From NCBI GenBank assembly GCA_027704905.1, contig JANIIK010000492.1, positions 1-64,000 on the forward strand: a stretch of DNA of 64,000 bases. The letters run 5' to 3'. This DNA is from Muraenolepis orangiensis (Eukaryota > Chordata > Actinopteri > Gadiformes > Muraenolepididae). The position numbers and the translations under genes were made by a program. Positions 37,901-50,857 of this stretch are shown here, in pieces; the first letter of the stretch is position 1; every line of letters begins with the position of its first letter. The notes below the pieces were generated by a model, which was not told the origin of the DNA, searched no databases, and saw only the letters and a program-made list of their open reading frames with translations.

Positions 37901-40900
37901 CCCAGACCCACCCAGACCCACGCAGACCCACCCAGACCACGAGACCCACCCAGACCCACGCAGACCCACCCAGACCCACCGAGACCCACCCAGACCCACT
38001 GAGACCCACCCAGACCCACTGAGACCCACCCAGACCCACCCAGACCCACCCAGACCCACCCAGACCCACGAGACCACCCAGACCCACTGAGACCACCCAG
38101 ACCCACCGAGACCCACCCAGACCCACGAGACCCACCAGACCCACGAGACCCACCCAGACCCACCCAGACCCACTGAGACCCACCCAGACCCACCCAGACC
38201 CACGCAGACCCACCCAGACCCACCCAGACCCACCCAGACCCACCCAGACCCACTGAGACCCACCAGACCCACCCAGACCCACCCAGACCCACCCAGACCC
38301 ACCAGACCCACGAGACCCACCCAGACCCACCCAGACCCACGCAGACCCACCCAGACCCACCCAGACCCACGGAGACCCACCCAGACCCACCCAGACCCAC
38401 TGAGACCACCCAGACCCACTGAGACCCACCCAGACCCACTGAGACCCACCAGACCCACCCAGACCACGAGACCCACCCAGACCCACCCAGACCCACGGAG
38501 ACCCACCCAGACCCACCCAGACCCACCAGACCCACCCAGACCCACGCAGACCCACCCAGACCCACCAGACCCACCCAGACCACGGAGACCCACCCAGACC
38601 CACCAGACCCACCCAGACCCACGCAGACCCACCAGACCCACCCAGACCCACTGAGACCCACCCAGACCCACTGAGACCACCAGACCCACTGAGACCCACC
38701 CAGACCCACCCAGACCCACTGAGACCCACCCAGACCCACCCAGACCCACCCAGACCCACCAGACCACCAGACCCACCAGACCCACCCAGACCCACCCAGA
38801 CCCACCCAGACCCACCGAGACCCACCCAGACCCACTGAGACCCACCCAGACCCACCCAGACCCACCCAGACCCACCGAGACCCACCCAGACCCACCCAGA
38901 CCCACCCAGACCCACCGAGACCCACCCAGACCCACCCAGACCCACGCAGACCCACCAGACCCACCCAGACCCACGAGACCCACCCAGACCCACCCAGACC
39001 CACGCAGACCCACCCAGACCCACCAGACCCACCCAGACCCACCCAGACCCACCGAGACCCACCCAGACCCACTGAGACCCACCCAGACCCACTGAGACCC
39101 ACCCAGACCCACCGAGACCCACCCAGACCCACCCAGACCCACCCAGACCCACTGAGACCCACCCAGACCCACCCAGACCCACCCAGACCCACTGAGACCC
39201 ACCAGACCCACCCAGACCCACCCAGACCCACGAGACCCACCCAGACCCACGAGACCCACCCAGACCCACGCAGACCCACCCAGACCCACCCAGACCCACG
39301 GAGACCCACCCAGACCCACCCAGACCACGAGACCACCCAGACCCACTGAGACCCACCCAGACCCACGAGACCCACCAGACCCACCCAGACCCACGGAGAC
39401 CCACCCAGACCCACCAGACCCACCCAGACCCACCCAGACCCACGAGACCCACCCAGACCCACGCAGACCACCCAGACCCACCGAGACCCACCAGACCCAC
39501 CCAGACCACGCAGACCCACCAGACCCACCCAGACCCACTGAGACCACCCAGACCCACTGAGACCCACCCAGACCCACCCAGACCCACGGAGACCCACCCA
39601 GACCCACCCAGACCCACGAGACCCACCCAGACCCACCCAGACCCACCCAGACCCACCCAGACCCACGCAGACCCACCCAGACCCACGGAGACCCACCCAG
39701 ACCCACGCAGACCACCCAGACCCACTGAGACCCACCCAGACCCACTGAGACCCACCCAGACCCACGAGACCCACCCAGACCCACCCAGACCCACTGAGAC
39801 CACCCAGACCCACCAGACCCACCCAGACCCACGAGACCCACCCAGACCCACCCAGACCCACTGAGACCCACCAGACCCACCCAGACCCACCAGACCCACC
39901 CAGACCCACGGAGACCCACCCAGACCCACCAGACCCACTGAGACCCACCCAGACCCACTGAGACCCACCCAGACCCACTGAGACCCACCCAGACCCACGG
40001 AGACCCACCAGACCCACCCAGACCCACGAGACCCACCCAGACCCACGAGACCCACCCAGACCCACCCAGACCCACGCAGACCCACCCAGACCACGAGACC
40101 CACCCAGACCCACCAGACCCACCCAGACCCACTGAGAACCACCCAGACCCACTGAGACCAACCAGACCCACCGAGACCCACCCAGACCCACCCAGACCCA
40201 CCCAGACCCACCCAGACCCACTGAGAACCACCCAGACCCACTGAGACCCACCCAGACCCACCAGACCCACTGAGACCCACCCAGACCCACCCAGACCCAC
40301 GAGACCCACCCAGACCCACGAGACCCACCAGACCACGAGACCCACCCAGACCCACCAGACCCACGAGACCCACCCAGACCCACCCAGACCCACGCAGACC
40401 CACCCAGACCACCCAGACCCACCCAGACCCACCAGACCACGGAGAGACCAACGGAGACCCACCCAGACCCACGGAGACCCACCCAGACCCACCCGAGACC
40501 CACCCAGACCCACTGAGACCCACCCAGACCCACCCAGATCACCTAGACCCACCCAGACCCACGGAGACCACCCAGACCCACGCAGACCCACCCAGACTCA
40601 CGGAGAGCCACCCAGACCAACGCAGACCCACTAAGACCCACCCAGACCCACCCAGACCCACCAGACCCACTGAGACCCACCCAGACCCACTGAGACCCAC
40701 CCAGACCCACCCAGACCCACCGAGACCCACTGAGACCCACTGAGAACCACCCAGACCCACTGAAACCCACCCAGACCCACCCAGACCCACCGAGACCCAC
40801 TGAGACCCACTGAGAACCACCCAGACCCACTGAGACCCCCCCAGACCCACCCAGACCCACGCAGACCCACGCATACCCACTGAGACACACCCAGACCCAC

Positions 40901-43337
40901 CCAGACCCACGCAGAACCACGCAGACCCACCCAGACCAACCCAGACCCACTGAGACCCACCCAGACTCACGGAGACCAACCCAGATCCACCCAGACCCAC
41001 CCAGACCCACCCAGACCCACGGAGACCCACCCAGACCCACCCAGACCCACCCAGACCCACTGAGACCACCCAGACCCACTGAGACCCACCCAGACCCACC
41101 CAGACCCACCCAGACCCACGGAGACCCACCCAGACCCACCCAGACCCACCGAGACCCACCCAGACCCACCCAGACTCACGGAGACCCACCCAGACCCACC
41201 CAGACCCACTGAGACCCACCCAGACCCACTGAGACCCACCAGACCCACTGAGACCCACCCAGACCCACCCAGACCCACCCAGACCCACTGAGACCCACCC
41301 AGACCCACTCAGACCCACGCAGACCCACTGAGACACACCAGACCCACCCAGACCCACCCAGACCACGAGACCCACCCAGACCCACCCAGACCCACCCAGA
41401 CCCACCCAGACCCACCCAGACCCACTGAGACCACCCAGACCCACTGAGACCCACCCAGACCCACCCAGACCCACGAGACCCACCCAGACCCACTGAGACC
41501 ACCCAGACCCACTGAGACCCACCCAGACCCACCCAGACCCACCCAGACCCACTGAGACCCACCAGACCCACCCAGACCCACCCAGACCCACCCAGACCCA
41601 CCCAGACCCACGGAGACCCACCCAGACCCACCCAGACCCACGCAGACCCACCCAGACCCACCCAGACCCACGCAGACCCACCCAGACCCACCCAGACCCA
41701 CTGAGACCCACCCAGACCCACTGAGACCCACCCAGACCCACTGAGACCCACCCAGACCCACCCAGACTCACGGAGACCCAGCCAGACCCACCCAGACCCA
41801 CGGAGACCCACCCAGACCCACCCAGACCACCCAGACCCACCCAGACCCACGCAGACCCACCCAGACTCACGGAGACCCACCCAGACCCACGCAGACCCAC
41901 CCAGACCCACGCAGACCCACCCAGACCCACCCAGACCCACTGAGACCCACCCAGACCCACTGAGACCAACCAGACCCACTGAGACCCACCCAGACCCACC
42001 CAGACCCACCCAGACCCACTGAGACCCACCCAGACCCACCCAGACCCACCGAGACCCACTGAGACCCACCCAGACCCACCCAGACTCACGGAGACCCACC
42101 CAGACCCACCCAGACCCACCCAGACCCACCCAGACCCACTGAGACCACCAGACCCACCAGACCCACCCAGACCACCCAGACCCACTGAGACCCACCCAGA
42201 CCCACCCAGACCCACCAGACCCACCAGACCCACCCAGACCCACCAGACCCACCCAGACCCACCAGACCCACTGAGACCCACCCAGACCCACCCAGACCCA
42301 CCCAGACCCACGAGACCCACCCAGACCCACCCAGACCCACCCAGACCCACCAGACCCACCCAGACCCACTGAGACCCACCCAGACCCACGAGACCCACCC
42401 AGACCCACCCAGACCCACGAGACCCACCCAGACCCACTGAGACCCACCCAGACCCACGAGACCCACCAGACCCACCCAGACCCACCAGACCCACTAGACC
42501 CACTGAGAACCACCCAGACCCACTGAGACCCACCCAGACCCACCCAGACCCACCGAGACCCACTGAGACCACCCAGACCCACGAGACCCACCCAGACCCA
42601 CGAGACCCACCCAGACCCACCCAGACCCACCAGACCCACCGAGACCCACTGAGAACCACCCAGACCCACTGAGACCCCCCCAGACCCACCCAGACCCACT
42701 GAGACCCAACCAGACCCACCCAGACCCACCCAGACCCACCCAGACCCACGGAGACCCACGGAGACCCACCCAGACCCACTGAGACCCACCCAGACCCACT
42801 GAGACCCACCCAGACCGACCCAGACCCACCGAGACCCACATAGACCCACTGAGAACCACCCAGACCCACTGAGACCCACCCAGACCCACCCAGACCCACC
42901 GAGACCCACTGAGACCCACTGAGAACCACCCAGACCCACTGAGACCCACCCAGACCCACCCAGACCCACCGAGACCCACTGAGACCCACTGAGACCACCC
43001 AGACCCACTGAGACCCCCCAGACCCACCCAGACCCACTGAGACCCAACCAGACCCACCCAGACCCACCCAGACCCATCCAGACCCACCCAGACTCACGGA
43101 GACCCACCCAGACCCACGCAGACTCACCCAGACCCACCCAGACCCACTGAGACCAACCCAGACCCACTGAGACCCACCCAGACCCACTGAGACCCACCCA
43201 GACCCACCCAGACTCACGAAGACCCAGCCAGACCCACCCAGACTCACGGAGACCCACCCAGACCCACCCAGACCACCCAGACCCACCCAGACCCACGCAG
43301 ACCCACCCAGACTCACGGAGACCCACCCAGACCCACC
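28985..43337. repeat. Decamer tandem array, block 4 (many 9-bp units)
   Basis: Same unit and strand as the earlier blocks. From about 29,600 to 42,600 one-base-shorter units such as CCACGAGACCC and CCACCAGACCC are frequent; they are uncommon left of the BEL element. Higher-order markers: AGACCAACGGAGACCGACCC followed by AGATCTACCTAGACCC occurs near 32,465-32,580 and 34,090-34,210, and degraded near 40,450-40,550. ACGGAGAGCCACCCAGACC occurs near 28,999, 32,630, 34,265 and 40,605. Stop-free frames here reach 2,098 codons on the minus strand and are artefacts of the repeat. Confidence 0.95.
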
Positions 43338-44337
43338 NNNNNNNNNNNNNNNNNNNNNNNNNNNNNNNNNNNNNNNNNNNNNNNNNNNNNNNNNNNNNNN
43401 NNNNNNNNNNNNNNNNNNNNNNNNNNNNNNNNNNNNNNNNNNNNNNNNNNNNNNNNNNNNNNNNNNNNNNNNNNNNNNNNNNNNNNNNNNNNNNNNNNNN
43501 NNNNNNNNNNNNNNNNNNNNNNNNNNNNNNNNNNNNNNNNNNNNNNNNNNNNNNNNNNNNNNNNNNNNNNNNNNNNNNNNNNNNNNNNNNNNNNNNNNNN
43601 NNNNNNNNNNNNNNNNNNNNNNNNNNNNNNNNNNNNNNNNNNNNNNNNNNNNNNNNNNNNNNNNNNNNNNNNNNNNNNNNNNNNNNNNNNNNNNNNNNNN
43701 NNNNNNNNNNNNNNNNNNNNNNNNNNNNNNNNNNNNNNNNNNNNNNNNNNNNNNNNNNNNNNNNNNNNNNNNNNNNNNNNNNNNNNNNNNNNNNNNNNNN
43801 NNNNNNNNNNNNNNNNNNNNNNNNNNNNNNNNNNNNNNNNNNNNNNNNNNNNNNNNNNNNNNNNNNNNNNNNNNNNNNNNNNNNNNNNNNNNNNNNNNNN
43901 NNNNNNNNNNNNNNNNNNNNNNNNNNNNNNNNNNNNNNNNNNNNNNNNNNNNNNNNNNNNNNNNNNNNNNNNNNNNNNNNNNNNNNNNNNNNNNNNNNNN
44001 NNNNNNNNNNNNNNNNNNNNNNNNNNNNNNNNNNNNNNNNNNNNNNNNNNNNNNNNNNNNNNNNNNNNNNNNNNNNNNNNNNNNNNNNNNNNNNNNNNNN
44101 NNNNNNNNNNNNNNNNNNNNNNNNNNNNNNNNNNNNNNNNNNNNNNNNNNNNNNNNNNNNNNNNNNNNNNNNNNNNNNNNNNNNNNNNNNNNNNNNNNNN
44201 NNNNNNNNNNNNNNNNNNNNNNNNNNNNNNNNNNNNNNNNNNNNNNNNNNNNNNNNNNNNNNNNNNNNNNNNNNNNNNNNNNNNNNNNNNNNNNNNNNNN
44301 NNNNNNNNNNNNNNNNNNNNNNNNNNNNNNNNNNNNN
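43338..44337. other. Assembly gap, 1,000 N
   Basis: Exactly 1,000 N. Decamer array lies on the left and unrelated sequence on the right, so the right end of the array is not resolved. Confidence 0.99.
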
Positions 44338-44957
44338 CGAGACAGCGGTGTGTGTGTGTGAGTGTGTGTGTGTGTGTGTGTGTGTCGGGCAATTCAAAGA
44401 ATTGAATTCTCTGCGCCTAAGTGTGTTCTGTCGATACAAATTCTTTGGCTGAGCGCAGGTGACAAATTCCCGCGCCGGTTGGGAAAGTTCTGGTTTGGAC
44501 CTCCTGGCCTCGACTCATTTTGTGTTCACCTCGGATGCACCGTGGGTAAATAGCCAGGGACTGTGCCGAAGACAAGAGTAGTCCCTCAACGACCTCAAAC
44601 CACCCAGTTCCTCCACTAAGTGCCATAACATAACAAGCCCCAGCTCAAATAAACCTGAGGCCAAGCTAGCTAAATGTGTTATTGCAATCAACATTCCATA
44701 CTTTCCCCCGGAGAAGAAGAGGGGAAAAGGATAACCTTGGGCTTCTAAACATTTAAACAAAGCGCCTCCATGTCTATTCCTTGAGTTATGCACGCGGCAG
44801 TTGAACGGCGATCTAAACACAGGTTCTAGTGATTCTGTGCCATTTAAGTACTGACTCCCCCGACATACTGTACAACAAGGCGTATAATGGTGGAGAACCC
44901 GCGGAGAAGCAAGGACGGACTCCTACACTAGAGTAGGCTAATGCTACGTGGTAAACG
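44338..44957. other. Non-repetitive stretch with short GT tract
   Basis: Begins with a GT microsatellite (44,348-44,385). The rest is mixed-composition sequence without a credible exon, RNA gene or repeat that I recognise. Confidence 0.6.
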
Positions 44958-45203
44958 GACTGGCATTTATATAGCACTTTATCCAAAGTGTCACGCCTCA
45001 CATTCACCCATTCATACACACCTTCATCCACCGACGGGCGGAGTCAGCCATCAAGGAGACAGCCAGCAGGGAGTCGGGAGAAGTGAGGGTAAGGGACACC
45101 TCTGGGGACACTTTTGCTAGGAGGAGCCTGGAGGGGGGGGGATCAGACCAGCAACCTTCGGGTTGTGTGTGACGACCGCTCTACCTCCTGAGCTGCTGGG
45201 AAT
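44958..45203 (-). mobile_element. tRNA-derived SINE, type 1, minus strand
   Basis: Read on the minus strand it has a tRNA-like head (AGCTCAGGAGGTAGAGCGG), a worn B-box region (GGTTGCTGGTCTGATCCC), then a body with TGTGAATG and a tail AAGTGCTATATAAATGCC. That order is the usual teleost tRNA-derived SINE plan. It shares head, body and tail with the copy at 48,858. The body holds expanded G runs. Confidence 0.8.
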
Positions 45204-45284
45204 CATCCAGCGCTCATCTCCTGTCTTGTCATTTACAATAACAAATGATTCTACCCAACTAGTATGTGTCCCGTGTACCGTGAG

Positions 45285-45301
45285 CCCCCCCCCCCCCCCC
45301 C
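45285..45301. repeat. C17 homopolymer
   Basis: Run of 17 C just right of the SINE. Such runs are length-unstable and error-prone in sequencing. Confidence 0.95.
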
Positions 45302-45412
45302 TGGAAAGATAATGAAAGTCATAGAAAGAAATCAAGCAAAGACACTGAGGGATTTATGATCCTTCCCGTCACATTCACAGATATTAGGGCCTCTGTCAAA
45401 TCCAAAGCTGCA

Positions 45413-45533
<121 letters not shown>

Positions 45534-45866
45534 CAGCTGAGTCCGAGCGGCGTGTCCGCAACAGCGCGATGAATAAACTGGTGGCAGTAAAACGGTGATC
45601 CTTATCAAAGCCGACGCGCGGCTTAAATGTATGCTAGTATATAGCGACGGCCTGCTATCGGTTATCGAGAGAGAGAGAGAAAAGAGTTGGGAATGCCCGT
45701 GATTCAAGCTGCTGCTGCTGCTGTGTTATTCATGGCGATAAATCACATCACCTTGAACACACAACGGCAAAGGGCAGCGTCCACTCCCACTGTTGGTGTC
45801 CACCAGCGCATTTGGGTCTGCAGAATCCTTCACCTGTCATATGCTGTATGTGTTTGTGTGGAGAGG
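45534..45866. other. Non-repetitive stretch, no gene seen
   Basis: Mixed sequence with a short GA run (45,668-45,681) and a GCT run near 45,709. No credible coding or RNA feature. Confidence 0.5.
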
Positions 45867-45910
45867 ATGTGGTTGGCAGCTGGTTTGAGCAGCCTCACCT
45901 GCACACCTGG
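45867..45910 (-). repeat. Fragment of the 45-bp minisatellite founder family
   Basis: GGTTGGCAGCTGGTTTGAGC and the following AGCCTCACCTGCACACCTGG match parts of the element at 55,331-55,500 and, in reverse, the start of the minisatellite at 62,756. It directly abuts the SINE on its right. Confidence 0.6.
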
Positions 45911-45920
45911 ATCTACATCT

Positions 45921-45955
45921 GGAGGATTGAATCCTCTTTTATTGGTCACATACAT

Positions 45956-46031
<76 letters not shown>

Positions 46032-46187
46032 AGAAATGTGTTTCTCTGCATTTAACCCATCCTAGTATTAGGGGCAGTGGGCAGCTATTGTATATATAAA
46101 CAGCTGCCCGGGGAGCAGTGCCTTCTGGTGCCTTGCTCAAGGGTTACCTTGGCAGTGCAGTCCAGAGGTTGGAACGGCGATCTACAT
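45921..46187 (-). mobile_element. tRNA-derived SINE, type 2 (HE1-like), minus strand, with CA expansion
   Basis: Read on the minus strand: a worn tRNA-like head, CCTTGAGCAAGG-like and GCTGCCCACTGCCCC-like blocks, GGATGGGTTAAATGCAGAG, and a tail ending GACCAATAAAAGAGGATT. The same blocks occur in the copy at 57,262. Between the AGAG block and the tail lies a ~70-bp CA microsatellite (45,957-46,026) at the place where the other copy has only TGTGTGCACACA. Confidence 0.8.
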
Positions 46188-46378
46188 GTGCCTTGGGAAA
46201 GCCACTTTGGTGGCGTGAAAGCAGCGCTGCTACAATGCGCTTTCCTCATGAAGCATCAAGTGACCGGATAGAAAATATGACAGCTAAATGAATCCTAAGG
46301 ATGTAAAAGGTCTCCGTGACTCTCATTAAAAGGCCTTTTGACAACGTCCAGCGAATGGACCATTTTCCAACTGCCGAG

Positions 46379-47272
<894 letters not shown>

Positions 47273-48233
47273 AATGGGTGACCACGGACAGCACTGCAGC
47301 AAGCCAGGCTGGTCACCCTCACGTGGGCCTGAGGAGGCCAGGAGGACGGGGACTGAAGGAGACGCCGACCTGAGCTCAAACTACGCCGCATGCGGCAGCA
47401 GCGCAGTCAGTCGGAGCCGTGTCTCCCGATACTAAGAGCTTCGGGAGGGTAAAGCCTCGTCCGCCAAAGTCAAAGCAAAGGGGGGATAGGGCTACCGATA
47501 ACGTAATAACGTATCATTTGTCGTCGGCGTGTTGCTTTCGATTGTTATCCTGTCATATCCTCATAGAACACAACAGTTGTTGTTTTTTTCATCTTCAAAT
47601 ATCTATTGATAGAAGAAAAAAAGAAGGAAGGAAGGGCCAGGCTTAGGAAAAGAACCATGGTGGAACCAGAGAAGAAAAGCACTACTAGCAGCAGACTGGT
47701 GGAATCAACAGTAGAATCCACCAGGAGCCAGAGTAGGACATCACGCTCCATGCTATCTCCCACGCCGACTCAACACTCAACACTCAACATTCAAGACACT
47801 TGATTCATCCCCAGGGAAATGAAGGTGCAACAGTTGAGACAGGGGGGATAAATGCACAAAGTATACTAATACCTAAAACTAAATAACAACAAACTAAACT
47901 AAGCTAAACTAGTATAAACAAAATATAACTAAATGAACTCTAATGAAATCTAAATGTATTGACAGATGAATTGCACAATTGACAGTATTATTACAGTAAT
48001 ACGTAGGTATATACAATATACAACAATACGTATCGTGTAAATTGGTAGTAATAAAATACTAATAAATAACTCAGATGAATACTGAAAAAGTGACATGTGA
48101 AAAGTGAAAAGTGAAATAGAATTTACAGTGCAAAATTACAGTGAAAGGATTTACAGTGCGTTGACCAACAATAATAATAACAGTGCGTTGACCTCAGGTC
48201 ACTGAGTCTCCACTGTCCCTCTCACGACCCGAG
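47273..48233. other. Non-repetitive stretch, AT-rich at right
   Basis: The left part is mixed. 47,860-48,170 is A-rich with recurrent AACTAAAC and ACAGTGAAA-type short words. No coding or RNA feature is supported. Confidence 0.5.
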
Positions 48234-48708
48234 GTCAGAGAGTCAGAGAGTCAGAGAGTCAGAGAGACAGAGAGTCAGAGAGACAGAGAGACAGAGAGTC
48301 AGAGAGTCAGAGAGACAGAGAGTCAGAGAGTCAGAGAGTCAGAGAGACAGAGAGACAGAGAGACAGAGAGTCAGAGAGACAGAGAGACAGAGAGAAAGAG
48401 AGTCAGAGAGACAGAGAGTCAGAGAGTCAGAGAGACAGAGAGTCAGAGAGACAGAGAGTCAGAGAGTCAGAGAGTCAGAGAGACAGAGAGTCAGAGAGAC
48501 AGAGAGTCAGAGAGTCAGAGAGTCAGAGAGACAGAGAGTCAGAGAGACAGAGAGTCAGAGAGTCAGAGAGTCAGAGAGTCAGAGAGACAGAGAGTCAGAG
48601 AGACAGAGAGTCAGAGAGACAGAGAGACAGAGAGACAGAGAGACAGAGAGACAGAGAGTCAGAGAGACAGAGAGTCAGAGAGTCAGAGAGTCAGAGAGTC
48701 AGAGAGAC
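48234..48708. repeat. 8-bp two-state minisatellite (CAGAGAGT/CAGAGAGA)
   Basis: About 59 tandem copies of an 8-bp unit, nearly all of which differ only at one position, T or A. The order of the two states is irregular, with local repeats of short patterns. One unit reads AAAGAGAG (near 48,394). Confidence 0.95.
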
Positions 48709-48857
48709 ACTAAGGAAAACCAAGACATCGTGACCGATTCAAAGACAGGCGCCCAAATGAAGCCACAGGAAACAACTCTTCCAGATTCCAGAAAGAGCGA
48801 AGGGAAAGATGGACGGAGAGAGGGGGCTACCAAGAGATCTTAGAATTACAAATCATT

Positions 48858-49125
48858 GGGGCGGCAGTATCTCAGGAGGCGGTCGCCTCACAACCAAGAA
48901 GGGTTGCTGGTTCGATCCCCTGTTCCTCCTCAGGTCATAAAACAGGTCGAGGTGTCCTTGAGCAAGAGAAACCACTAACCGCTGCCGGCTGTCTCCTTGT
49001 ATGGCCGACTCTGCCGTCGGTGGATGAATGTGTGCGTGTGTATGAATGAATGAATGGGTGAATGTGAGGCATGGCTTGTAAGGCAGTGCTTTAAAATAAA
49101 AGCCATGAGAGTATGAAAGGCCGTC
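48858..49125 (+). mobile_element. tRNA-derived SINE, type 1
   Basis: A-box-like region in GGCAGTATCTCAGGAGG and a good B box GGTTCGATCCC at 48,909-48,919. A body with GTGTCCTTGAGCAAG follows, then GATGAATGTGTGCG and TGAATGTGAGGC, and a tail GTGCTTTAAAATAAAAGCC. Same family as the copy at 44,958, less worn in the B box. Confidence 0.85.
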
Positions 49126-49301
49126 CTTTTACCATTCACCAAATCAGGAAGCCTCCAAGGCGAGGCAAGGCTCCTCCGACACAGCCAACAGCCTTGAAGA
49201 AGAGCCTCCGTTTGCTTTCCTCCTGCACATAATGAAGCTCAGGCTGAGTGAGAGAGAGAGAGCGCCGGCTGCTTCCTTCTCGCACCAAACCAGCCTCTCC
49301 G

Positions 49302-49612
49302 TAGTTCAGAACAGACTTTCTTACTCTGTGATTATAAAATAATCCTAATCCTCTTTGGAAGCGGGGCAGAGACTGCCCAGACTTCTCCTGTGCCGTTATA
49401 AAGGGAGGGCCTCCTTGTTGAAGATAACCGGTTGAAAACCCCGGTAGAAAAGACTTTCTACCAGGGTTTTTTCCGTACGGCACGTGATGCCATAGTTCAG
49501 ACCGTAGGTCGGACTGGAGTTTGCTTTTCTGTGATTTAAATAATCCTAATCCTTTTTGGAAGCAGGGCTGTAGAGACTGTGAGAGGGCTTCCTTGTTCAA
49601 GAGAACACGTTG
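49302..49612. repeat. Diverged tandem duplication, ~191-bp period
   Basis: TAGTTCAGA at 49,302 and 49,493 begins two similar copies. They share CTGTGATT..AAATAATCCTAATCC, TTTGGAAGC.GGGC and TCCTTGTT.AAGA. The second copy is truncated at about 49,612. A 163-codon minus-strand frame (49,136-49,627) spans it and repeats F-Q-.-G-L-G-L-F, but the repetition comes from the DNA duplication and no domain is recognised. Confidence 0.65.
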
Positions 49613-50575
49613 CAGTGTGTTTGTCACCGGGCTTGTGACAAGACATTCTGCTGGGTTGTACTCTGGGTTCTATGTGTGAATCTGAAAGGGGGGGGGGGTT
49701 GCCTTGTGTCACGTGTTACGAGGTGTTAGGAGGGGAGGCAGGCACTGTGCCAAAGCATCTCTCTCTGTCGTACATGAGCTGAGCTGATCTGATCTGATCT
49801 GATCTGTACCCCGTTCATCAAAGGCACTTTGATCCCCCCCCAAAAACAAACACTCACCCTCACTTAGATTTCGATTTAGCTAGCAGACAGGCGAGCCATG
49901 GCAGGTGCTTGTCGTGCGTGTGCAGCATGACTGAATGCGTGCCATGTCCCCATTGGAGCGATGCACACGTCATAGGGGGCCAATAGGAGCGGAGGGGGGT
50001 AGGAGGGGCTAAATGTGGTCTCGCTAACAACCTCTCGTGTCCACTGGAACAAAAGACTAAAGCGAATGGAGCGACGATCAGAGCCGTTCATAAGTCACCC
50101 ACGTACGTGCGGTACATGAAGAGGAGGAGGAGAAGGCTACTGATAGCCTCATAATACTCTCATCACTCATCACAGAGCGGCAAACTAAAACAGCGGTTGG
50201 CATTTGTGACTCATTTATGTGCTTTACCTTGGATTAAAAAATAATAATAACCACATTGGCAAAACAGCGAAGCCGTCAAAACATTCTCCAGAGCAATTGA
50301 GATGATATCTCCATGTCAGAAATGTCCTCACGCATTTGTCATGCCACTGTCCACACACACACACAGACACACACACACACACAGACACACACACACACAC
50401 ACACACAGCAGACCCAGATAAGGGCATGCAGTACTTGAACACTGTGCTATCCATCCTGCTCGACCTCGCCCACTGTGTGCTACTGCTTCACAAATGCATC
50501 TACAACATGCCAAAGTTGCGTTTGTGTTTGTGTGTGTGTGTGTTTGTGGGGGGGGGGGGGGGGGAGAGTGTGTGT

Positions 50576-50606
<31 letters not shown>

Positions 50607-50857
50607 GAGTGTGTGTGTTTTGCCACCACCACCTGTAGCCGCTCTTTCACCACCTGATTAAGGCGGGACTTTTCTCTCTCTGTTGCAATGTTATTCCGCC
50701 TCGCCTTCCTCTGCTTGGCATTGGGAGAGAACAAAAGCACAATCAACTCAACTCAACAGTTCACTCGTCATTAGACACTAGACACTGTTGAGTTGCACGT
50801 CACGCCTCTGATCCCCAGACGCCGGAATATGGCGTGACTGACACTGGTGTTTTGCTT
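49613..50857. other. Non-repetitive stretch with small simple repeats
   Basis: Holds a (GATCT)n tract (49,786-49,806), a CA tract (50,352-50,406), and two GT tracts each passing into a long G run (about 50,549-50,564 and 50,591-50,607). No gene is supported. Confidence 0.6.

Noticed and set aside
1..43337. Dozens of long reading frames on both strands of the decamer array
   Set aside because: They exist because the 10-bp unit has no stop in any phase. Composition is pure repeat, several frames overlap at once, and some run through N gaps.
1..43337. Telomere or interstitial telomeric repeat
   Set aside because: The G-rich strand is GGGTGGGTCT-like, with no TTAGGG runs. Only the strand asymmetry resembles a telomere.
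45830..46055. CA- and GT-coded frames (H-T-H-T or V-C-V-C)
   Set aside because: Pure translation of a CA microsatellite inside a SINE.
48858..49125. A genuine tRNA gene at the B-box match
   Set aside because: The head does not fold into a full cloverleaf by eye and is followed by a SINE body and tail. The same structure recurs at 44,958.
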